A DNA stretch of 64,000 bases from contig NC_021681.1 in assembly GCF_000247815.1 (NCBI RefSeq), positions 9,798,567-9,862,566 of the forward strand, in the 5' to 3' direction. Within the stretch, counting starts at the first letter, position 1. Every line of letters begins with the position of its first letter. Position numbers and translations under genes: made by a program. The notes under the pieces are model-generated. The model was not told the origin of the DNA. It made no database searches and was given only the letters and a program-made list of their open reading frames with translations. The stretch comes from Ficedula albicollis (taxonomy: Eukaryota; Chordata; Aves; Passeriformes; Muscicapidae). Shown here piece by piece: positions 1 through 13,810 of this stretch.

Positions 1-3000
1 CACATCTCCCTTTGTGGGAGACTGGCCTTCTTCTTAGGATAGGATCACATATTTAATCTTAATAACTTGCAGCTGGCATAATTATTTAGAACAACAAAAT
101 ACTGAGTGACTTTCAGGATAATCTTAAAGCACATAGCTTTTCTGTGAACTAGAACCTTCTTTTGTCTTTAAGGTTGCATATCTGAAGGAGAAAGAGGTCT
201 TCATGGAAAAGAAAAGTCACCTACCAACAAAAAATGTTTATTCTAACCCTCTTTCCCTCTGCAAAAATACGTGGGCAATGGCTTATACCTGTGCTGAACA
301 CACACACTTGAATTCCTCATGCAAAGAGATCAAATACCTAATTGTAAAAGGATTGGGGATGTGTCAGTTTTGCTAACTGCTCATAAACCATTCCATCCTT
401 TTTTGTGCAGAGAGAGCAGTCCTGTGTTAGGACTGTGTATCTGCATCACTTGTGAATTTATACAAGCAGATCCTTAACAGGAATTGAATTGCTAGGTAAG
501 ATTTTTGGGTGAGTTTTTTAAAACTGTTTAGCACTGGTTTTGCTTTGCTTCATTTGACAAAAAACTCAGGAATTCATTATTGACTTGCAGGAGACCAAAC
601 TAAGCTTGTGATTAATGCTTTGGCAAACACTTTTTCTTGGTTGTCACACATGTTCAAATTGTGATCCAAAACCAACTAGTAGCCTAAAGTGTGTTGAAAG
701 CTGTGGCTATGCACATGGGGTTGGACCTACTCCTCTGTCAATTAAACTGCATCATGATTAGCTAAGAAAAAAATTTTTCAGTAACTAATGGCCTTATACC
801 ACCCTTCCAGTTCTTTTCATGCTCCCTTCCTGGTGAGGCAGTAATCGCTGGCATAATGTCTGGGGGAACCTGCAAAATCGTGGATTCATTGGGAAAGGAG
901 TGGAACTAAAGGGTTTGTATCCCCTCATTAGCACTGGCTTTATACCTACTCCTCGGAAAAGCCCTCTAAACATTTATCTACTCCCAGCCTAGAGCTAGAG
1001 CTGGTCAGGGAGCATGCAGGAGATATCTCAGTTCCAGAAGACTTACAGTTTCCAGAAAGCTGCTGCCTGCATAGCTGCCTGTGCTCTGGATCTTGTAGGC
1101 CAAGTCTAAATGATTATAAAGCTGTGGCCATACTTGAATGCTTGTTTACATGCACAGCCATATACTTTAGAAGACATACTTAAATGCATTTTTTTATTAT
1201 AAAGAACGTGATATAAACAACTGTAGCTGTTGTACTGCTGGTACTTAACCAACAGGGAGGAGAAGTGATCTGTGTTGGTCTCCCATGACACTAGAGGTGG
1301 CCCATAAAACAAACTGTTAAGATACAATCCTTGCTGTGAAAATGTTTGAGTGTTCTCTGACTAGAGAGTGCAGCACAAGAAGGAATGAAATGCACTTTGC
1401 ATTTAAATGCAGCCGCAATTGTCATTACCTATCAGCCTCACAATTTGTGGCATCTGTCTTTTTTCAGATAAAATTGTAAAAGTGAGCTAGTTTAACAATA
1501 TGATCTGAAGCATCTACAATGTATTAGAGCTGTCAACATTGCTAAATATCAGAATTAGAATGAAATAACTTCGTTTCCTTAAATTAGGAAGATGGGGAGG
1601 CCCCAAGAGGGTTCTGCTATTAAAAAAAATCTTTCTTTATATCTGAACTTTGATTGTCTATTCTGTTTCTGCCACTTTGAAACGGTTGAGGCATGGTGAG
1701 AAAGGGGATAGGACAGCTCCCATTCAAGCAGGCGCTCTGCTGGTCAATGGAAACTGGAATTTGTGTCAAGGTCATGGGAAAGGTCAAAGACCTAATTTGT
1801 TTTCCTGCTCTCAGCAGAGCACTTCACGTGCTCCAGAAGAGGGGAGAGAAGGGCTCAGATCTTACGAGCAGTGCCCTAACACTATGAAGTGCTCTGTGTT
1901 GTCCACCAAAGCTTTGTGCAGAAAGCCTTGCCCTTCCTACAGCTATGAATGTGACAAGCCCTCAGATCTCCTTGCAGCCATTCCCATTAATCCCTCACAA
2001 GCAGCCAGCTGCCCACACCACTGCCTGAACATCTGTTAGTGATACCCAGCTATGTTTGTGCTCCTTCCCTTATCAGCACCCATTGTGTATGGACAGGATG
2101 GCTTAGTGGGGCTCACTTACAGGTCAGGAATTCCATCAAGGAGCTGGGATAAAATCAAGAAGCAGCAGATCAAAGTCATTAAACACCAATTTTGCAGTGA
2201 GGATCCATTACTGATTCAGGCTCCAATACTGGCATTCAAGTTGCTGGCAACATTTATGCTTGCCTCTAAGAAGGGATTATTGCTTTCCTAGAATCTTCTC
2301 CCACATGAAGGAACCCAAATTTAGCATCATCCTGAGTCCATATACCCCCTGAAATCCACAAGGTTGGGAGAATGGTAGATCACATCAACTACAAAACCCC
2401 CTTTCTGTGCTTTAGAGCAGAATCTGGCAACTTTGTGGTGTTGGTCAGCCATTCAGTGATTTTCCTTCCCAGTTCAAGGACTGAACCTGCCAGTTGGAGC
2501 TAGAGACTCACTGCTGCATGCAGAGGGAGTTGCACATGGCTGATAGCACTGAAGCTTCTAGGGTCCCATTCTACCATCAGTCCTGGAAGCCTGTGAGTCA
2601 GCAAGGCCTCAGGTGTGCCAGCCCTGAAAGGAGGAGAGCTGGCTGTCTTCAGGAATAGCCCACGCTGGGGAAGGGTGCCCTGCTCTGCTCACCAGGCTGG
2701 AGACCCTTGGCAGTGCTGCTCAGTAGTCATGGAGAACACAGCCTGCAGTGTCTCGAGGGAGGGAAGAGAACCTTCCACCACAGAGAGGATCACAGACCTG
2801 GGAAGAGAAGCTGGCAGTACAAAGCAGGTCTTTGGCAATTCGGGCTAATTAGAAGCATGGTGTATTGACTTTGCTGTTAGACACCCCAGCTTTTGCCATT
2901 TGAGAGACATGCTTTTCCCTAGTATCAGTATTGCTCACAGTCTGTTTCTCAAATCTGGGGTTGTTTGCCATCTGTGAGGTTATGTATTTATGTAGATAGA

Positions 3001-6000
3001 TTAAATAGCTCTCTGACACACTGCTTCCATTTCTATTGTGCTAGTTTATAAATTTACATGGTTACAACATTCTCTAATTCAGTGTTAAGAATAACATCTT
3101 TAGACACAGACGTTGGTAATATTAACTCCCGCCTCTCCAAGTATGGCAAGCAACTATTAGTAGCATTAGTATTCTATTAGCAGACATTTCACAGAGAACG
3201 AAATTCACTTAAATTAGAGCTGGCTGAAAAAGGTAATACATGCATTAAATATTAATATAGTTTCCTCAGAGGACACATAAGAACTGTCATTTTACTTTCT
3301 TTTCTGTTTGTGGAATATCTGTGATCATAATTTTCTTCCATTCATTCTTTATTTAATGAATTGATTATGAATATTTGAAAGTCAAGCTGTGCTGTTGAGC
3401 TGTTGTTCATCAGAGAAGTCACACCATACATTTTACATATTCAAGCATTTATGAAGCAATTCCTCACATGTGCTGGATAAAACATTGTTTCTACAAATTC
3501 TCTGTGATAAAGCTTTGAAATTCCTCTTTCATAAACAGTTGAACACAAACAACTTCTAAAATTGTCAAGAATTGTGCATGTTGGGGTCAGTTCAGCGGCA
3601 CAGATTCTAGCAGATGTATATATCCATGTGTAGAACCAACCTAATGAAACAGTAAGGCAGTAATAGAAATGCAGATCTTCCCAAGTACCTGCTTCTGTTT
3701 AAAAGCTGAATTATATTCCATTTTTTAGCAAATCTAGGGAGATATTTATCTGCAGCTGTAGAATCCTCTCTCAGACATTGCTGGATATACCAGTCTCTCA
3801 TTGCAGTAACTAGGCAGGCAGTACAGATATCCAGTTTAGACACACCATTTTTGGACAGCTTATGCTGGGTGAAATGAATATAGCTGAACAGTCAAAGTCT
3901 CATTGTATCTCTTGCAGCCCCAAAATTAAGCTAGTTATGAAAATTATAGCTTGACATGGATACAGTTGTCAGTATTTGTTGCTCTCTTTGTTTGGGTTTT
4001 TTTTTTGTGTTAAATTGTGACTCAGGGAGTTTGATTTTTTGGTTGTTTGTTTGTTTATTAAGTGAGGTTTTCAGGTTCAATTGAAGTAATTTCTGTGTAC
4101 ACTCTAATTTAATTCTATGTGATACTAAGCACTGCTTATGGCACTTTTTTAGACTATTTCAGTGTCATTTCCTAAAAGTATTGGAACTACTTGCAAGATT
4201 TGAGGCCATGGAAAAAATATTGTGTAGCTTTTTTGCCTTTGAAAAAATCTGAAATGGATAAATATTCAAACTGAGCAACAGGGCTTCTGACCTGACTAAG
4301 CAACTCCAAATTCAAGATATTTTAAAGTCTCGTAGAGCCTCTCGTGAATTGTAGGAGTAGTGAATAATATTTAATCAATGATCAAAGAGATATAATGAGA
4401 AGTAAGCTTTGTAGCATCAGAATATTATTGCATGAGGTTTTCAAGCACTATTATCTTCAGGAGCACTTGAAATATTCATGTATTTAGGCAATTGATAATT
4501 CTTGAGTGCCTCCCAAAATAATACTGGATTTTTCATTTAATGCTTTTCAAAGCAGCACAGAGTACTCACTCCCAGAACATCCAACATCTGCAAGGCAATT
4601 TAGGCTAACAACCCAAAACTGGAGGCACTGCTAGCCAATATTAAAAATGTAGATCTTAGCTGCATTGCAAGGAATCAAATGAATTGTACACAGCACACAC
4701 CAAGATGCCAGGCACTGATCTCTTTTTTTTGGAACAGATGTAGCCTCATGCTGTTGAATCTTAATATTCAAATAGGCACATGAGAAATGCATAGCATTTA
4801 GCACATTCCTTCAGAGCACTAACTCCAAGGGCAAGTTAAAATAACCGGCATTATTTCTCTGACTGTTAACAAAAATAAATTCATGCTGCATATCTTTGTC
4901 TATCTCTCAGTAGAGTACAACATGTTTTTAGGGCATCCCTGTTTGTTTCCTCTGAAGAATATTCAGTAAATGCTTTCCTTTGCAATGTGGGCAATTGCAA
5001 GGACTGCTCACCTGCAAATCAGGGTTTTTGCATGCTGTACAAACAAGGCACAAGGACACAGTGTCTCGGTGGGATGAAGTAGATACACACCGTGCTTGAG
5101 CTGCACAATGCTGCTCCTTTTAATACACATTTCATTTTCTGTATAGCAGAATCTACAACTTGGCTTTAATTGTAACACAGGGCTGAAAATGTGACAAGGA
5201 CTTTACAGACATTAGCAAGAGACATCCTGGCTCCCAAAGGGTTTGCAGCTTCTCTAGCTGATATAGAGGCTTCAGGATAAGCATTGAAAGAAAGGCAGCC
5301 AGCCTGTCTTCTGTCCTACTCTGTTTCATAGAACTCTGCATTCTGATTAATTCTTTGTTTTCGAACTGGGAAATTCTAGCAGCAATCATTGCAACTTTCT
5401 TCACTGATTTTGATGTCTTGTTTTAAAGGGGAGCCAATACTGAAAGTCTGGCCAGCTGGTGAGCTAGGTGATGATAGGTCCTCCAGAAATAACAATTTCA
5501 TGAGGTGCAGAAACAGCATGCAAGTTCTTTTCATAAGTATGAAAATGTTTAAAAGTGACCATCTTACTTTTTTTTCATAAAAAATCTCTGGTTTTCAGCA
5601 TTACACAGCCAAACTCTAACAATCAGACAAATTCTGATCTTTATTTATTGCTGGGCTAGGAGAGACATTGGCTCTTGCAGAACTTATCAGCTATTTACAA
5701 GTGTTAATGCTTGCAAAGTTCCCGGGTTGGGCTATGTATCTGCAAGGCTATTTGGAAAGAGATAAAGGCAACTTTAAAAAAAAAGCCCATCTCTCTGCTA
5801 TGATATTATTAGATGCTTTCTGGGTGTGTCCTCACTTGTTTGAGGTTATTCCATTCCAAAGGTCTAATGTTTTGTCCTTAAGACACTACTGTCTTTGGAA
5901 TCAGAGAGATTATGATTTTTTTCCCCTGAATTAAACATAGAGTTGGATTTCTCAGCTCCTATGCCCTTTTCTTTCTTTGCATCTCTCATTTCTAAAGACA

Positions 6001-8100
6001 TGTCTTATAAGTTCAAGTCTGTTTAAATAATTGGCCCTAGAAACAACAATTCCATTCTATGATAACTTTAGAGATCTAAAATTCATTTTGTTCCACCCCA
6101 GAACACATAAAATACGATCTTCGGAAAATATCACAAAACAGGAGTGCTGGATTTGTCTATACTAAATATTGGAGGAGGAGGGAGGGGATCACATTTTTTT
6201 GAGTCTGTTTTTTCCCTTTTGTCTCTGTTTGGAAGTGATCTGCACCATAGTAATATTCACATTAAAAACTTGTTGAACTTGTACTTTTTCCAAAATGTTT
6301 ACTCTTTGAGAGTGGAGACTGATCTAATGAAATGCACTTAGCCAGAAATTTTTGGCCATTTCTTTTACTTCAGCACTGGGGATGGTCTGTTTATTGGGGA
6401 GGATTTCTGATATTTGGTGATCTATTTGCAAAGTGTGCTCTCTCTGATTTATTCATCAATTTTTGCTGAAAGTTATCATACCATGGATGATTATATCATC
6501 CTGCCACTTAAGACAGTCCAGGATTCTTCAGGAGGAGCCTTTCTCTAGAAATTAGCTGGGAAAGTGAACCTATTCATTCATCCTGGTGTATGCTAGCACA
6601 TGCCACTCCTCACCAGATGAGAAATTAGTTTAGAGCTTTCTCAAAACTCAGAATGTTCCTGGACTTCTCTCCTGTTTGCTGCCTGAATGTGAGCTCTCCC
6701 TGCCACAAACCTGATTGTCTTGCTTGTGCAGATTCCTGGCACGGTGTGGAGTCTGTGCATCAGGGTGCTGCTGGCTTTGTGATACCACCAGAGCTGTTGG
6801 AACAAGAGTCCTCCTCCACCTTCTTCTTCCATCGTATTTTCTGGTCCAAAAGCTGAGCACACCTTGCTCCTTCCACTTCATCAGATGCCCCCTAATCACC
6901 CTCTGCAGCACAAATAGCTGCTCAGGCTAGGTCAGCTTGCTTAAAGGACCTGCACAGCTTCTCTCTGCCACTTCCAACTCAAGCAGCAGTCTCAGGACTC
7001 TGACAGAGGAGTAAAATGGTCAATATGTGAACACAGCTGTTCCTGTGCTAGGATAGACTCTGGATAGACTCTCTATTCCCATTTGCCAGCATCTTCATTC
7101 AGACCTTTCCATTGCTGGCACATCTCATGGGCCCAAAGCAATTTCCTGGACAGGTGACTTAAATACTACTCACAGCTTGTTTCTTCCTGTGTGGTTATGA
7201 GGCTTTTGTTTGCCTGTTTGCTCAGAGCTAACATTAGAAGAGGTTGAAAAGGCAACTTCAAAACTAAAACTTTATGAGTATATTTACAGTGCATGACATA
7301 TTTACATACACCTATATAACGAGGTGTGGGAGCTTTGCAGCATTTCCCAAGGACATGTAAGCTCTGCCTCAAAGGAGAGACACATATAAATAAATGTATA
7401 CTCATAAAACTGCATTGACACTCATTGATCCTGTTACACCAAAGATTTACATGACACCCTACTGTTTTTCTGTCCTGGGAGTTATAATTCTTGTATAATT
7501 TCCACCAGTCACCTGACCTCATTTAGTCTTGCTTGAAAAAGAAGTGGGAACTTGGCTTCATTGACATCAGTGGTAAAGCCTTCAGTAAGTTCACCAAAAG
7601 AAAATGTTCTTAGCCCTTAGGTCTAAATGAGAAGTTTGTATAATTGTCTTCAGCAAAGCAGGCTTTTGCATCTCGAAGGAGAGCTGTGTTGCAAAGACAG
7701 CACAATGAGAGATACAACCCACTGTAAATTAAGTAAGGGGACTAAAAGGCAATGTCACAGGGACTTCTAAAGAGAAGCAAAGTATGAGGGCTGTTGCACT
7801 GAAGTTTTTAGCACATCTGGGGTTCAGCCCAGGGCCTGACCACACAGTTTTCTTTCTCTATGCTTCTGTTATTGACATTCACCAACAGCAGGAGTGTTTC
7901 ATCAGGTCTTCACTAAGGTCACTGTCTTTGGAGAATCCAATTAATGCAACTCTGATGGTTTCCTGAGGGATCCTGGAAGATTTATTGATGGCTAATCACT
8001 CACAAACCCTACAAACAAATGTAAACCTATCCTCTCTTGCACAGAGAATAGTGCAACCAGAATCCACTTCTCCAGTGCAGAGTCTTCAGACACAAGAAAT
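1..8100. other. Non-coding single-copy-looking DNA, no gene recognised
   Basis: I see no supported gene here. Open frames are short; the longest is 129 codons at 1650-2039 on the plus strand and shows no known domain, signal peptide or family motif. It overlaps a second unrelated frame, as chance frames do. A slightly GC-richer patch lies near 2600-2830. T/G-rich low-complexity sequence lies near 3990-4060 (TTTG repeats). A 12 bp direct repeat lies near 7050-7072. There is no recognisable repeat family before the CR1 copy that begins at about 8105. An intron of a large gene or an intergenic desert are both possible. Confidence 0.6.
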
Positions 8101-8505
8101 AGACTTATAGAATGGTTTGGGTTAGAAGGAACCTGAAAGACCATCTTCTTCCAACCCCCTTTCCATGACTACGGACACCTTCTGCTGGATCTGGTTGCTC
8201 AGGGGCGTATCCAACCCGGTCTTGAACACTTCCAGGGATGAGGCATCCACAACTCTGTGCAATCTGTTCCAGTGCCTCACCACCCTCACAGTAGAGAATT
8301 TCTTCCTTAGAGCTGATCTAAATCTACCCTCTTTCTGTTTAAAGCCCTTTCTCCTTGTCTAATTCCTGTATACTCTCAGGAAAAGTCCCTCTCCAGCTTT
8401 TTTGTAGACCCCTTTAGGTGCTATAGGGTCTCCCCAGAGCTTTTTCTTCTCCATGCTGAACATTCCCAGTTCTCTCAGCCTGTCTTCATAGGAAAGGAGC
8501 TCCAG

Positions 8506-8715
8506 TCATTTGATCATCTTGGTGATTCTCCTCTGGGCTTGCTCCAGCACGTCCATGTCCTTTTTGTACTGAAGGCCCCAGAGCCACATGCAGGACTCCA
8601 GATGGGTCTCACCAGTGTAAAACAGAAGGGCAGAATCCCCTCCCTTCACCTGCTGCCCACACCCCTCTGGATGCAGCCCAGGACACTTCTGGCTCTCTGG
8701 GCTGCAAGTGCACAT
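8506..8715 (-). pseudogene. CR1 ORF2 C-terminal fragment (broken)
   Basis: A 69-codon open piece inside the minus-strand CR1. It covers part of the ORF2 region downstream of the reverse-transcriptase catalytic core, with the CR1 signatures SQKCPGLHP (a frame-shifted equivalent of the usual VLGCIQ region) and YKKDMDVLEQAQRRITKMIK just before a stop. In intact CR1 proteins this region continues into a conserved LSYEDRLRELGLF-like segment. Here that segment lies beyond the stop (plus-strand 8460-8505), so the protein is truncated relative to the family. It has no expected function and serves only to identify the repeat. Confidence 0.85.
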
Positions 8716-8830
8716 TGCTGGCCCATGACAAGTATCTTGTCAACCAACACCCAAATTCCTCCTCAGTGCTGTTCCAAATCCATTCTCCTCCTCCCAGCCT
8801 GTATTTGTGCTTGGGTTTGCCTCAATCCAC

Positions 8831-8854
8831 GTGCAGGACTTTGTGCAGGACCTT
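8831..8854 (-). repeat. 12 bp tandem duplication inside CR1 ORF2 remnant
   Basis: Two adjacent 12 bp units, GTGCAGGACTTT and GTGCAGGACCTT, differ at one base. Translated on the minus strand they give KVLH followed by KVLH, where other CR1 copies have KVLH once followed by LGR. The length is a multiple of three, so the duplication itself keeps the frame. It is probably replication slippage after insertion. Confidence 0.75.
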
Positions 8855-8944
8855 GCACTTGCCCTTGCTGATCTCCATGAAAATGTGTTTCCTAATTTCC
8901 ATGGCGGATGCCAGTCTTCCCACCAGATCCTGTTGTTGCCATCC

Positions 8945-9081
8945 AGAATTGCCATCCCCAGAGGTGTTTGAGAGGTGTCTAATGCTGGGTGATGTGGTTT
9001 GGGGGCTTATAGTAATAATGCTGGATTGATAGCTTTTCTTGGTGATCTTAAAGGTCTCTTCTAACACTGACAATTCTGATT
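8945..9081 (+). mobile_element. CR1 LINE 3' end on plus strand, abutting the minus-strand copy
   Basis: The plus strand shows a CR1 3' terminal segment in sense orientation. It has a CCATCCC-AGAGGTGTTTGAG-like start, a GGGTGATGTGGTTT block, TTGGTGATCTTAAAGGTCTCTTCTAAC, and a degenerate octamer tail ATTCTGATTC ending near 9081. The sequence differs in subfamily from the minus-strand copy immediately to its left, as judged by the GTGATGTGGTTT block. The exact left edge (8905-8945) is unclear. Because the minus-strand copy carries its own 3' end, these are two insertions, not one twin-primed insertion. Confidence 0.8.
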
Positions 9082-12000
9082 CAAAAAGAAAAGATGATAT
9101 TAAACAATCTGATGAGAGGAAAAAAATAGAAAACATCTGTGTTTCCTTCTTAAAAGAAATGGCTTTGTACTGTGCTCTGTGTCAGGAGGATGTTTACCTT
9201 TGTCCTATGTTCCACTTTGGGTTACAAAGAGAGAAAAAGAAGCAAATGTTCAAGCACAGATGATATCTTTGAGGTAGAACCCAGTCCTACAGAAATACTG
9301 AGAACAAGTCACCAAATTAAAAATGTTTATTACTATTCTTCATGTCACTTCACTGTAATATCACTAGAGGAATCCAAAAGTAGGTGACAAATATGATTTT
9401 AATAGAATGTTGCTCCTGCAGAGATGCATTTTGCTTAGATATGTTATTTAACCACATGGGCAAGCAATTCCATTATGGAAATACAGTGAATGAATGGCTG
9501 TGGATACTCACTATATTCACTGTTTTGTCTTCAGATTTCTATGTACAATTTAACTGCAAGACCTTTCATGCTTGACAGAACAAAAGCCATTACTTGGAGG
9601 CACTGGCAAAGGGAACTGTGGAGTCCTAAAATTTTGTAAACATACTTGGAGGTCCTTGAGCTTTAGCTACAGAAAATGGAATTCAGCACAGAGGCGAACG
9701 TGTGTGCAAGGGCACTGACTCTGCAGTTTGCACCAGGCCCTATCAGAAGAGCTTTACTACACAACATAACTCATGGCAGCAGGATGTCAAGGTTCTCCTT
9801 CATTATTTATAAAGTCAAGTGACCATGAATTTTCCTTTGATACCTTTACAGTTAGATTCTAACAAGCAATGTAATCTTAATTGAATCCTACTGAGGGGTT
9901 TTCCCAATTCAGAGCCCATGCCCCATGCACACACCTGTCAGTGCAGCCAATGTTTGAAAAAGTCGCAGTCTGACTTCAAAGGAGTTAGTTTTGTGAGGAG
10001 GAACAGGAGAGGCCACAGGGCCCAGGGTTTATCTACATGGCCACAGCCAGAAGTTTAGGCGAACATCAGGTCTAAAGGCATCCTTCAGTTAATCCCATAC
10101 CGAGCCAAATACCTTACAGGATCTGTACTGGTTTCCTTAAGAGACCTGAGGCTGAAGGGCCAAACACCTCTTTGCAAGTAGGGATTTTTATCTCAATCAT
10201 GACAGATAAAGCCTCACAGTTAAAGGCTTGCTAGCTGCCTGTTTTAAAAGAACTTTGGAACTTTTAATGTGATTTTTCTCTAGAACTGATTTGAAAAAAT
10301 ACAGAACCCAAAACCTCTATAAACTATGAAACACAGTTCTGCAGTGCCTAAGGCTGGAGGTAGCCACCACAGGCACTTTTAGCAAGTTGGGAGATTAAAG
10401 ACTCACAGCTCACAGCAGCACTCAATGCTACAAACAGTTGTCACAAACTTCATAGAATAGAAACTATAAGCAAAATATTAATAGAACTAAAATTTAGCTA
10501 TCAGTAATACGTGAGGATGATTAATCAACTGATTATGAAATGCCATAACTTTTTAACATCATGAGTCGCTTCATAGAGACTTAATGGGGGAAAAAATTTT
10601 GTTTTCAGAAATAAATAATTTCATAAAATGTGTGTTAAAAGCCACAATTTTTGATAGGTATCACTGGAGTGAGTCAGAATAACAAAAATCACTGTAGGAA
10701 ATAAATACTTGGAAGATGATGAGAAATATATTTGGGCCAATTTACTTTTTATTTATAGAAGTAAATTTAGGGGTTAAGTCCAATCAAAACTGATATTAGA
10801 ATTATAAAGACAGAAAACTAATGGGAAATGAATTAATTGATTGAAGCCTCCTTTTCCTGATGTTTTTAGAAGCAAAAATAGAAGTATGAAATGATGATAT
10901 AAATTAAAATCTAGAGAAGACTGGCCAGAAAAACACTAGATTTAAACAAGCATTAAAACAGCACCAGCTTGTTCCTGGGAATCTCATACTATTTATTGCA
11001 TGGTTTGCTAATGAAAGGTGCCAGACTCACTCTTCTTACTGTATAACAACACACCAAGGGGCTCTGGATAGAATACAGGATGATACTAGGGTGTCTCAGA
11101 AGCACAGGCAAAGCCAAATAATGCCATCTGGTAGCCAGGTTTTAGTCAATGAATGCAAAAGCTAGTGGAAGGTTATGACAAGCACACCAAAGCTTAATAA
11201 TGCAGAGATAATAATACTTTCTTCCCTGCCTGATTACCCCAGCAGAAAGTCTGCACCATCCTGTTCTCTGTAAATGATACAATTTATTTTTTAATTTATT
11301 TTTTTTCCCTGGGCATGCTTGTGCAGCATTTAACATGTTTTGAGCATAGCTCACACAATAAATTAATAACCGAGCACAAAAAAAACTATTACCCTAAACT
11401 CTATCTTCCCAAGGTACAACCTCTGCCTAGAATTGATTTTGTGCAGGCAAACCCTACTCATAAGCAAAAAAAAAATAGAAAAAAAAGTGTCTTTTCTGAC
11501 AAGTGTATTCACCAGGCATAAATACAGCATAAACAAAGTGTGGTTTTCCTTGTGCTCCTTTGGTGGAGTTCATGCCTCATGTCTATAGGACTACCAAAAC
11601 ATTTACTGCAGTCTTTGCACTCTGACATGCCCGATAGCATGAAAGGCAGAAGACTTTCAGTTTCCTGCTCCCAGCAGACCAAACCAAGTGCTTGGAATCC
11701 TACTATCCTTTATCCTGCCCTTCCATCAGTCACTCCTACCACTAAAGGTTCTTCACAGCATCAACATCTGGGGGAAGATAGTTTGGGCAGATGCTCATTC
11801 TGCTTTAAAGGCATCACCTTGTACCTTACCTAGGAGGGTCAGGACAGAGTTTCCTTCCAAAGGAGCTGTGGGAGACCAAGGCCTGTTTGACTCTGGTACA
11901 AATAGCACAGAATTTTGGCTGCAGTCAAGGATCTATTAACTGCCTCACTCCAAACCACCCAGGCTGTTCAGGGTTGAACCTCAGCATATGGTACCTGTAG

Positions 12001-13810
12001 TGCCACAGACAGCCAAAACCCCTTCCCCTTCTGCATCCAAGCCCATCTTGCCTCCCAGGCGCTGGCCAGGTGCCACTTGCCAAACTGCCCCCCTGCAGCA
12101 GTGGCCATTTGGCTGCTGAGCACTGGCTCCAAGCTCAGGATGTGCAGGGCAGAGCAGGAAGGAGGGCAACCCTCACAGAGACAGCTCATCCTCCAGGGAG
12201 GGACACCCATGGGGAGCCAGCCTGCTTTGGGAAGAGCAAATTCATGTTTTAACTCATATTGGGAATGAAGATAACAAACAGCCATGCTGTGGGTTGAAGA
12301 CCTGTTCTGGCCTCTGTTAATGAGAGGATAAGAGGCTGTATTTCATCCCTAGTGGTTGGCTCTGAAACTGGCCATGGCCCGTGCCAGGTAGAGCTCTGCC
12401 AGGGGAGACACCTGTGTGCTGTTTTCCATCAAAGGCTGCTGGAGAAGGAGGCTAAGCCCTCGAGGGAACAACTACATTCTCAAATTCATCCCCCTGGAGC
12501 CTGAATCAGCATAGGCAAGAAATGTTCTGTAGCAGAAACATCATCCATTGTCCTTTTTTTGAGGATCAAAACTGTCCTTTTCCTTATGAACTCTTTGGTA
12601 GATGTGGAGGCATCAAAGCTGGTGGGCTAGATGTGAGATCCCATAATGGAAAACTGGGAAACAAGTAATGGATTGTTCAGCATACAGAGGTGGTGCCTAC
12701 CTATGGTAAGCCTATTGTCCTGGTTTCTTCAGCCTTTAGAAGCCTGAATGAATTGCTCAGAGAGCAATGAAAACAGGCAATGCAATAGTAATATATGTAC
12801 TAGGAGACGTCCTTTAAATGTCCCCTCTGACTTGCTGGATAAAGCCTTTATGAATACTTGTAATTAATGGTGAGAATTGAACTGAATATTTCCTAGCGAT
12901 AGAAAATTATTTTGAGCTAGATTGTGTTTTTTGAAAAAGAAAAAGCTGATGCAGCTGCCTGGAGCACATGTGCTCAAGTTGCGCAGAGCAAGCCAGGCAG
13001 GTGCCCATCCCATGGGCTAAGGGTCCAATTTTGGCATGTGCATGGTGGCTGTTAGCTGGCCCTTGCTTTGGCCACCCACTCTGAGGGCTCAGAGACACTG
13101 GCAGGGTTCAGGAACTGCTCTGCTCTGCCAGCAGGGCTCACACTCGGCATTTTGGAATGTTCATCAGCCAGGCCTGAATTTCTGTGTATGGATGTAAGAT
13201 ATTGGGAAAAGACAACTATAGAATGTGAAACTCTAACAATTTTGTACAAAATATGCCCTTTCAGTCAGCAGAAAACTGAGCAAATGTCTATGACCTCTTA
13301 TTTGTGAATGCAATTCTAGGGGTTAAGTGGGCAAAAAATAACTTTCTGCATTAGTCTGCCAAGCTTATTTAAAGCAACCAGGACCCTTGCAGCTTCTTGC
13401 AAGTCACTCAAAACAAGAACATCCTCAGTGGTTTTCATTGTGGGAAAAATTCTGCAGGGAAGTGTCCAGGCAGCGCCAGTTTTGGACCTTGGAACAAACT
13501 TGTATCAAATGTTATTCTTCTGTCGCAGAGCTACACTAGAACACAGGGATCTGAGGATGGAAACTCAGTTTCAGTTTGTTACATGGAGCAGTGAGCTGAG
13601 TCGTGAATGGAAGCTCAGGCGTTGAAGGCTGAGAAGCATGAATTAGGATTTGGTTTGAAAAAATATGGATTGGATTTCCAAGAGGTGGTACCTTAGTGCT
13701 TGGCTTGGAAAACATGCAACACTGAACAAAAACAGCATAAAAACTTCTCTGATAAAACATACATTATTCAAATATCTAGAGCATTTTTATTGACAACCTT
13801 TAAATACAAA
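9082..13810. other. Non-coding DNA, no gene recognised; GC-richer patch at 11960-12260
   Basis: No supported gene or repeat family. A-runs occur near 11290 and 11465. A GC-richer interval around 11960-12260 has overlapping short frames on both strands and no known domain. Its base composition differs from the AT-rich flanks, but it has no CpG-island character and no clear promoter. Nothing else stands out. Confidence 0.55.

Larger units (their letters stand above)
8105..8905 (-). mobile_element. CR1 LINE, 5'-truncated copy on minus strand
   Basis: Read on the minus strand, this is the 3' part of a chicken-repeat-1 (CR1) non-LTR retrotransposon, the dominant LINE of birds. The 3' terminus sits at about 8105, where the plus strand reads TATAGAATGGTTTGGG, the complement of the CR1 tail and its ATTCTATR-like octamer. 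Upstream on the minus strand come the 3' UTR (about 8105-8290) and then the C-terminal end of the reverse-transcriptase ORF. Translated remnants include KCKVLH near 8850, QCALAAQ near 8710 and DMDVLEQAQRR near 8540, all typical of the CR1 ORF2 C-terminus. Frame changes and a stop after ITKMIK break the ORF, so the copy is dead. The 5' edge is uncertain by some tens of bases because it runs into an opposite-strand CR1. No target-site duplication was looked for, since CR1 often lacks one. Confidence 0.93.

Noticed and set aside
1650..2039. 129-codon plus-strand frame
   Set aside because: The longest non-repeat frame, but it has no domain, overlaps a second unrelated frame, and its length is expected by chance in 64 kb over six frames.
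8105..9081. Single CR1 with 5' inversion by twin priming
   Set aside because: The minus-strand segment includes its own 3' UTR and terminus, so it cannot be the inverted 5' part of the plus-strand copy.
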